Shown here piece after piece: positions 56,428-64,000 of a stretch of DNA of 64,000 nt (its first letter is position 1; every line of letters begins with the position of its first letter). Source of the DNA: Persicaria tinctoria (taxonomy: Eukaryota; Streptophyta; Magnoliopsida; Caryophyllales; Polygonaceae); NCBI GenBank assembly GCA_037127255.1, contig JBANSL010000020.1, positions 64,677,598-64,741,597 of the forward strand. The letters are read 5' to 3'. The notes under the pieces were generated by a model. It saw only the letters and a list, made by a program, of their open reading frames with translations. It searched no databases and was not told the origin of the DNA. Both the position numbers and the translations under genes were made by a program.

Positions 56428-56696
56428 CAGTCTGTTTGGCAGGTGGGTATTTTAGGGGAGGGGAGGGATTGGAAATTTAAGAAAGAGAAGGGAAGGGAAG
56501 AGAAAGGAAAAATTTTCACTTTCCCATCAAATTCCACCACCAATTTACTGGGGTGTGAAATCCCATGGAATAGGGTGGTTACTAAAGTTTAAAAATCCCT
56601 TTCATTCCTCCCAATTGTCCACCCAAACAATCAATTCATTTTCCCTTCTATTCCCACCCTAAAAATCCCATCAAATCTCATATTCCAAACGGAGTG
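56428..56696. mobile_element. Tourist-like (PIF/Harbinger) MITE, 269 bp
   Basis: The ends CAGTCTGTTTGG and CCAAACGGAGTG are inverted, with TTA at 56425-56427 and 56697-56699. Subterminal GGTGGGTATTTTAGG pairs with CCCACCCTAAAAATCCC. Confidence 0.85.
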
Positions 56697-57306
56697 TTAG
56701 GGTTTTAATTACCCCCAAAATGGTCAGTACCGATGTTTCGGTTACCAACTTCATCGGTTACCGACTACGTGGTACCAAACTTCTGTTGGTACGGTTGGTA
56801 ATCGATTGGTACGGTAATTTATTTACCACCGCCCAACCCTAAGATGAGTCGTATGGTAAGTATTGGTGGAACTATATAACGAGTGGAAAAAGCCTACCAG
56901 AGCATATTAATTGCAGCGGGGAGGACTTGAGAATTGATCCATTTAGATCGGTGAGGATCATCTGTCCCATTTCCCTCCCTATCTCCCTGTCCTTCTCACA
57001 AGTCTTCCCCCTATTATTTATTTTATATTTTCAATTTTTTTTTTAAAATTTCAGGTATGGGGGAGGGCGATTCAGGGGCCCGGTCTGATAAAGGGACAGG
57101 TGATCCCATCCGCATTTAGATATGATGTACTCTGTATATATTAATTTTGAAATAGGATTAACAAACATCACAGCCACTGTTGTCTTGATTGATGATTTAT
57201 CATAGGAGTGCTCGAGCATCCCCTGGCTCAGGAAAAAAAATACAAAAAAATATTATTATTTTTGAATATATTTAATATTTTAAGATAATATAACATCTTT
57301 AAATGA

Positions 57307-57660
57307 AGAGTCCAGATCTTCTGCTACCTACGGTGCACCACGAAATTATTTCGGATATAATTTTACTTAATTTTTTTTTAAAAAATATATATTTACATTT
57401 TACATACTTGTATTTGCATATTTATAAAATTTTATTTGAAAAAAATCATGTTTTAAATAAAACATAAATTTTATTTTCTAATACAATTGATATTTTAATT
57501 TTATAAATTTTTTTAAATGAAATTTTTTCTAATAAAAGTTTATAAATATATAAATACAAGTATAGAGAATGTAAATATATATTTTTTTAAATAATTTATA
57601 TCCGAAATAATTTCGTGGTGTACCCTAGGTTACACCGCCTATAGCAGGAGATCTGGACCC
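57307..57660. mobile_element. Foldback MITE, 354 bp, 8-bp TSD
   Basis: The outer ends AGAGTCCAGATCTTCTGCTA and TAGCAGGAGATCTGGACCC are inverted. A second inverted block, CACCACGAAATTATTTCGGA, lies just inside. TTAAATGA flanks it at 57299-57306 and 57661-57668. An 8-bp duplication favours hAT, though a MULE-type origin is possible. The interior is AT-rich. Confidence 0.82.
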
Positions 57661-58165
57661 TTAAATGACATTTGAATCTAGCTCCAGTGGTAAAGGAAGT
57701 AAGGAGAATAAAAAAAATCTTGGGTTCAAAGGCGGCCTTAATTCACGCCATACCTGTGTGAAAACCTTGATGATGAGGTGATGGTAGTCGTCCTGATTGA
57801 GTGTGAGATAACAAGGCCAAGAGGTCCTCCATCCCCTTGTGGATGATGATCGAATCACGAAAGTCATGTGGTGGGTCTCTTGTACGTGAATGCTTCACCA
57901 CAGCAAAGCTCTCCATCCCTGCAACTGCAACTGCTGCACTTTGAGTAACTGATTGCTTCTTCTTCTTGCATTTGTGGTCCTCGAGTGCTTTGATTTTGAT
58001 GGTTTTCCTAACCCTTGTACAAGGAGTCGTCCGAGGTGCATCAGGGTGTATGTAAGGTTGTAAGTGATTTGGACTCGGATGGGAGTATGTGACGGACTGA
58101 CCACACCGATAATGACAGCTAATTGATTGGAGTATTGACGACGAGAGGAGGATGACCAAAACCAT
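57661..58165 (-). pseudogene. OVATE family protein-like gene, frameshifted
   Basis: OVATE family proteins are plant transcriptional repressors and growth regulators. From ATG 58165 the frame has a basic region (KIKALEDHKCKKKKQ) and then the start of an OVATE domain: ESFAVVKHS, DPPHDFRDSI and GMEDLLAL. Near 57818 the conserved continuation CYLTLNQDDYHHLIIKVFTQ, then VWREL, moves to another frame, consistent with one extra base in the GGCC context. The block between DFRDS and GMEDLL also looks a few residues short. Past VWREL the sequence becomes tRNA-like (CTAGCTCCAGTGGTAAAGG and GGGTTCAAA on the + strand, 57675-57725), and the shifted frame stops in the target duplication of the adjacent MITE. 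At about 140 codons it is short for the family. Either a decaying gene or a sequence error; family call from recall. Confidence 0.65.
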
Positions 58166-58834
58166 TAGACCAACGACTCTCGTAGTCAGTATTCGGAATC
58201 AATCGGAGGATGGGAGTTTCAGACAGAGCATGTTAAACGGCACGGCGACGGCCAGCCTTTCTTACAGTACTTAATTAGCGCCTTAACATGACATGAATAA
58301 TGAATAATGAATTGCCAACTGAAACTGAAACACAAACAGTTACATACACTTATTGTTAATAAAAGGCAAGCTAGTATGACCAGAAAACGTACAACATCTA
58401 TGATCTACCTTACCTGCCAAGTGCTAAGCTATGTTATTCTCCTACAGTGCAGGTAAACTAATTTCAGTGCCTCACATCACATCACATGAATTGCCTTGCC
58501 TGCCAACTCTCTTCTCTTCTCTTCTCTAAACTTAAAAGCCCACTACGGGTACAATTAATTGTACAAATATAACACCCGGCAAGGGCAAGGGCAAGGGCAA
58601 GCCAAATTAGGCAATACGCATTCAGAACTAATTAAGCTTAGCTAGCTACGCTACTCTACCTACATTTTACAACTCTCTCCTCCATCTCTTATCTCTTATT
58701 TACTTTATTATATCAGAATCAGACTAACTAAACTCACTCCAATTATTCAACTCTACGTACGTGCAGCAGACACAAAGAATGGATACATATTATATATTAC
58801 CTACTGTTTTACATTTGAGGTTGGCTCGCCTTGC
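58166..58834. other. Intergenic and 3' flank of the STICHEL-like gene
   Basis: Contains CTTCTCTTCT and GGCAAGGGCAAGGGCAAG simple repeats near 58505-58600. No gene. Confidence 0.4.
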
Positions 58835-61800
58835 TCATCTCGGCGACCTGGAAGTCACACATCTTCCACAGGAAACAAACTTTAACAACGAACCACTTCT
58901 CCGTGATCGTATTTTGAGGTGTGAAAACTGTACAAATACAATTACATTGCATTAATCAGTATTCATTTTTTTTTTAATCAAGAGACACACACCTGCAGAA
59001 GCCTATGATTTTATTCTCTACGGGATACTCACGCACTAAATTGTGTGGGAAACAGTGACATAATGACGTATTTACCACTAATTACGTACTATCCATATAA
59101 CAAAACAAGAGGCATTACCTTTCGGCGAGTTGCTTTAGATGCCTTCCAACAAAGCAAGCTTCGAGTTTTAGGCTCTAGTCTCCTGTGAATTCAGAACCAT
59201 CAAGACAGTTCATCACAAATCTATCAATGGAAGTAAATCTGCTACATTTTTAACCACTTCCACAGCCACAAGTTCAACGGAATTCATTTAAGCTAACCAT
59301 TCTAATTAGCCTATAATATCATAAAATTCCATCTTATGCTTCTTGACAGTTGAGAACAGCAAGCGACGATTAATTCAACATTTGGGAAATGCATCGTATG
59401 ATTATTTTCACAAGGAAAGAAAAGGTGGGAAATTATGAAACATACAGATTCTCTTGCTCAAGCTTTTCTGCAATAGATACAGCTTTGCGTTTTGTCCATG
59501 AACTGTGGTTTGCACCCCCTTCTGCTTGCTGAATTACATGTGCGAGGGAAACCTTACTTCTCACTAAGCTTTTGCAGTGGTTTTGTTCCTGAGACCTTTG
59601 TTCGGACTGAGAAGCTCCCCCCACGGCAACTTCTGGAGTTGTTGTATCTGCTTCTCTTGGTGTACTGTCAACTTGAACAATTTCACTGGTTCCAACGTTG
59701 CGTCCATTGTCAATATTTGTTTGAGATGATCTACCCTCGGAGCAGGGTAAAACAACAGGTACATTACCCCCTGGTGGACCTTTTCTTGACTCAGATCTCA
59801 TTTCAATGAGAACAGGACACCCAAGAGTGGATTCAAATGCTTGCAGAATATATGCTTTAAATTTCTCTGCCTTGGATTTGGTCTGGTGTGAACTGAAAAC
59901 CAATTGAGCAATTGGAGCTGCAGAGGACAATGCCAAATGAAAATCCTCAAAAGCTGGCCATTATGAATTCATAGGCAGGTAGGAACACGGTAAAAACTAC
60001 CAGCCTTCTAAAGTTCTACAAAGATCCTTTAAGTCCATTTCACGGTACAATGGCGCGAATTAAGTTAGGGACTTCAGGGTGCAATTCACGGTCCAGATAA
60101 AAGAAACAAGGCCCTTCTTACATAACCACAATTTGTTTTCATGCAAAAAAGCAACCACTGTAATACAAACAATTTCTTTCTCCCATAATATATTACAGAA
60201 AATCACAACAGTAAATAATAACAAGGTGAAAAAACATGAGTTAAGAAATTAATGCTACATGAAGACGAAGCACTGAAATTAGTTTACCTGCACTGTAGGA
60301 GAATGACATTAGTTTCCCTTCTTGATACAGGAACTCTTTTATGCAACTGATCTGTATTTTGTCCAGCACATCCATCCAAATATCATAAATTTCAGCACGA
60401 GATTTTCCAAGATTATTCCTACGGATACATCTTTCTACTTCAGTATTGACACCAGAAACTTGCTGAGATGTGATCCTGCTACCAACATGCTTTCTTCTAT
60501 CGACACTGCTAGCACTAATCTTGGCAATATCATGAACATCACCAGAAATTTCTGCATGAAGCCTTTCCATTCTACTGTCTAAACCTCTCCTATGAGACAT
60601 TACACTCGGAGCCGACTTCCTCACCAACTCTCTACCATATTTGTCATTCAAGACCAAGGGGGTGTGATTAAGACTTGTGTCTGTGGAAGAAATAGGCAAC
60701 ATATACTGCCGATCAGGAGCAAGCTGAAGCAATGCTGCAGTTAACCAAGTCAACTTGTCATTTGACATCCTGAGCTGCTTCTCCGCCTCTGAGAGTGTCC
60801 TCAAAGCTTGTCGTAGTTTTTCCATATCTTCTTTGGCCACTAAAATTGATATGTATTGCCGAATCAATATAAGGAAGATGATCAATTCACAAAAAAAAAG
60901 GGACCAAAGCATAGTGCAGAAAAAAGCCCGTAAGGAAGTATTTGAGTGTAAAGTTTTTGTATTTAAGACATGTATTTATATGTTGACAGTTTTTCTTTAA
61001 AGAAATCTGAAATTTCAGCAAAGAAGAAAGAGGTGACAAAGAAAACAAGTCCATAAGCAGGTTCCACGCTATAACTAATAGACTGAAAGATTTGGAGGGA
61101 AATCAGGCAGAAAATGAATGAAACATAAATACATAAGATAAAACATACTGATGTAACAACCGTCTGCAATGCAATAATCAACAACATCAGCATCAACATG
61201 TAAAAAGATAGCACCAGAACAGACAGTAGCCTTACATGCTGGCCGCTTGAAGAATCTTCTTCTATGCCTTTCTTTCTTGAAGTCATAGCTCCCAGCAAGT
61301 ATATCAGTAATCACCGTAGCAAGTTGTGACATCAATGCTAATGGATCTACGCCAGTTTCCATTATTTCTCTTAAACTTTTTACTGTATTAACTGTGTCTG
61401 CAGAGAGTGCAAAATCAAGCAGATCCACTAATTTCTCAGCAGAAATTAGACCAACCTGACAGAATAAACAAATGTTCTGATTTTAAATTGATCCCCATCA
61501 AGGAAAGAGAGCAAAACCCCACACATCTCATATAATATTGGTTATGAATTTGGTATCAAAAGCATATGATAAGCAAAAGCAAAAATCATAGAGGGGAGGA
61601 GGCATTCAGAAACTAGAATTTTTGCAGATATATGAACTCAGATGTCAGAGAAGATTCCAAACATACCAATTCCTGAACCAATGAAACAGAGATTTTTAGC
61701 CCCAGTAAACTTAATTGCTCGAGAGTCATCTCTGCATCCCTCAGGGACCCATCTGACCTTGATGCAATAAGTTTAACTGCGTCCTTATCAATTTCGAGAC

Positions 61801-63721
61801 CTTCTTTTGTGGCAATATACTGTAAAGCATAAATTATATCTGCATCCTTCAATTTTGGAAAGAAAAACTTCTGGCACCTGGATATGATTATATGGGGCAA
61901 TATATCAAGACTCGAACATATAAGCATAAAAACCACACGTCTCGGTGCTCGGTCAATTACTTTGGATATGGCACTCCAACATTCAGCTGATAAAGTATCA
62001 CAATCATCGAAGATAAAAACCCTGTAGTGCGACCCTTGCTGTGAAAGTATCATGCTATCAAGCAAATCCATAATGCTCTCGAAGTCAAAGTTACCAACTG
62101 GACCGACTTCTTTTATACTTCTACTCTTACCTAGATCATGTGAGATGCAAAAAGAACAAAACCCACAAGGTTTTGGATGTTCCAGTGATTGGCAATTCAA
62201 CGCTCTGGCAAGTATGCGTGCACAAGAGGTCTTACCAGTTCCATGGGGTCCATAAAAGACATACAGCAGCCCAACCTTCCGCTGCATAACTGCATTTGAA
62301 AGGGCTTGAACAGCTAGATTCTGACCCACAAGATCCCTAAAGGTTCTTGGCATGTACTTCTGTGTCAAGCTTCTGTGCATACCACGAAGATTTCCCCTTA
62401 AATTGTGCTGACCCCGAGATCTGGCTTCCAAAGCAAGGTCTGATTCTGTATCATGCTTCAGCAAACTATCAGCAAATATACCCAGCTCCCCAGAATAATC
62501 ATGTTCCCAAGCAGCATTTTCACTGGTTTCTTGTGATCCAGATCCATCAACAAGAAGAGGCAGCGCCTCAGCATCAGATTTATGGCATGAGCTCGACTCC
62601 TCAGATGCCTTGGGCAAATCTGTAACATCTCGACCTTGGGACATTGATCCGCCTCTTTTCAATCGAGAATCCGACAGGCCACAAGAGAAACTCCTACCAG
62701 CCAAATCAAGAAAGGATTTACCTCTGTGATGAATTCGTGACCAATTCCAAGGGATCCCACATCCATTTCTTGGAGCCCTTGTGACATTGCTCTCCCCACA
62801 TTCATCTTCTTGTTCTCCCATTTGGTAAGCCTGGTGGCCTAAAGCACGAACTGATGAATTAGAGGCCACAGATGCCTCATTTAAAGCTCTTGCCTCTCTA
62901 GTAGGGGCAGAAGCTTGGCTTCTTTTCACTTTCCGGAACTTCCGTCTTCTCACCCGACTAAGTCCATTGCAGGACACACGTCCACTAGGCTCTGGTTGCT
63001 CAGAAGTCGTCCTCTCATGTTGGTTGTGCTTTCCATGAAGATGTGTCTCAGAAGAGGCTACATCTTCATTATCCCCTGGGAATTCATTGAACTGCTCTGG
63101 AAGGCTTTTAGGGGCAGCCTCTTGGCTTTGTTTCCCCATAGCATGACTTTTTCTTCCTTTCTGTTCAGAATCTGCGAAAGCAGTCTCTTGGGGTAACAAG
63201 TTATTCCCACTTTCATCATTCCCACAAAAAGGATCATTAGTTCCAACTACTAGTTTCTTCTTACCCTTTCTAGCGTCTCTTGCACCACTCATAGCACTAT
63301 GATCACTAGTCACAACTACTGACACAGGGGCAAACTTATCTGCCTGACCAATGTTCAATTTCAATGCTGCAGCACTCTCCTGAGGAAAGCTCCTCGATAG
63401 CTTTCTCCCAGCCCTTAGATGGTCTACACCAGTGGACCTCCTCCTGCCAAACGAGGGAAGCATTTGTCCACTCTTGGCAACCATATCTGCAGTTAGAGGA
63501 GACTGCCACAAGGGAGGACTGGCTGAAGGATCGCGGAGTGACCGCGACCTCTGAAGCACAATAAGGTCCCTTATGAGGGACCTTTCGTGCAACATAGGAC
63601 TATGCTTATGAATGTGGTTTTTCAAGTGAATGCAATTAGTCAAATGTATGTGGTTGCGTAGATGATCGCCAATATCAGCGTTGGCATCTTTGAGAATCCT
63701 GTCTCGAACAGCCCTTGTCAT
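58835..63721 (-). CDS. STICHEL-like protein (DnaX-related AAA domain), six exons, 1163 residues
   Basis: Plant relatives of the DNA polymerase III gamma/tau subunit; Arabidopsis STICHEL controls trichome branching, and paralogues are less characterised. - strand exons are 63721-61667, 61455-61236, 60839-60288, 59953-59446, 59182-59119 and 58927-58835, all GT-AG, 3492 bases open from ATG to TGA. The N-terminus MTRAVRDRILKDAN and DHLRNHIHLTNCIHLKNH is the family signature and sets the start at 63721; earlier near-cognate codons lack it. A long Ser-rich region has a basic RRRKFRKVKR patch (likely nuclear signal). The AAA domain has KYMPRTFRDLVGQ, Walker A YGPHGTGKTS (about residue 490), the zinc-type CGFCSFC (about 522) and FIFDDCDTLS as Walker B. 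Domain III (ISAEKLVDLLDFALSADT) spans exons 1-2. A coiled stretch (EDMEKLRQALRTLSEAEKQL) and a basic tail KIRSRRSGSLLKF follow. It most resembles the STICHEL-like 3/4 group. Exon joins are inferred by hand. Confidence 0.94.
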
Positions 63722-64000
63722 GATCAACACACGAATCTACAGAACCAGATAGAGTAAATTATCCAAACTAGGTGCAAAGCCAAAGGCCCAAAACCAGCAT
63801 GGCATTTCCTTTTGATATTAGAACTATTCCGAGTACTATACACCAAATCTTCCCAATTAATTCCAACAGTGATAACAACCTAATCAAGCGACTGACAGTT
63901 AACAGCATGAATGCCCCAAATTCAAGCATACAATTCCAAAATTCATCACACTTTTACACTAGTCTGTATTTGTTTCGGGCGCAATTGAAGAAATGGGCAA
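63722..64000 (-). other. Upstream region of the STICHEL-like gene
   Basis: No upstream exon is recognisable. The 5' UTR probably begins here or beyond the window edge. I see no certain TATA box. Confidence 0.3.

Noticed and set aside
48585..63721. A functional cluster linking aquaporin, phosphatase, OVATE and STICHEL-like genes
   Set aside because: The genes are unrelated, on different strands, separated by transposon debris, and show no shared regulatory motif; ordinary plant gene neighbours.

Overview
This is nuclear DNA of a flowering plant, most likely a eudicot. The evidence is GT-AG introns in plant gene families (seipin, NOD26-like aquaporin, OVATE, STICHEL-like) and a dense load of plant transposons (Stowaway, Tourist, hAT, MULE, Ty1/copia, LINE, SINE). 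I could not place it to family or species. Nothing looks organellar or bacterial.

Layout. (1) 1-1669, + strand: the last two exons of a seipin gene enter from the left. (2) 1.9-47.5 kb: a transposon-dominated gene desert. It holds a three-level nest (hAT in Stowaway in Stowaway, 5.07-6.22 kb), two decayed DUF1985 (Ulp1-transposon type) gene fragments, a copia 3' LTR remnant, and a 7.65-kb Ty1/copia element on the - strand (14.78-22.43 kb) with almost identical LTRs but a broken gag-pol. Further right are a 1.63-kb ORF-less retroposon with a 5' VNTR and a 17-bp target duplication (24.23-25.86 kb), a long inverted-repeat element (28.1-28.8 kb), a LINE relic (33.9-35.6 kb), a SINE, and a 3.05-kb MULE (38.66-41.71 kb) whose four-exon transposase reads open with all three catalytic acidic residues. 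A 3.8-kb composite (43.7-47.5 kb) carries tRNA-like Pol III promoter relics, a 110-bp perfect palindrome and a large minisatellite. (3) 48.4-52.7 kb, + strand: two ordinary genes, a five-exon NIP aquaporin and a single-exon SCP/FCP-type HAD phosphatase. (4) 52.7-58.2 kb: repeats, two TIR-type MITEs and a frameshifted OVATE-family gene. (5) 58.8-63.7 kb, - strand: a complete six-exon STICHEL-like (DnaX-related) gene.

The host genes are functionally unrelated, as expected for plant chromosomes: seipin in lipid-droplet biogenesis, NIP in small-solute transport, a HAD protein phosphatase, and a STICHEL-like AAA protein. I found no gene cluster acting as a new pathway or defence system. The most informative material is in the transposons: an apparently intact MULE, a recently inserted but coding-dead copia element, an SVA-like retroposon, and the nested insertion series whose order can be read directly from target-site duplications.

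Exon borders were placed by hand from splice consensus, reading-frame continuity and recalled family conservation. No alignment or database search was run.
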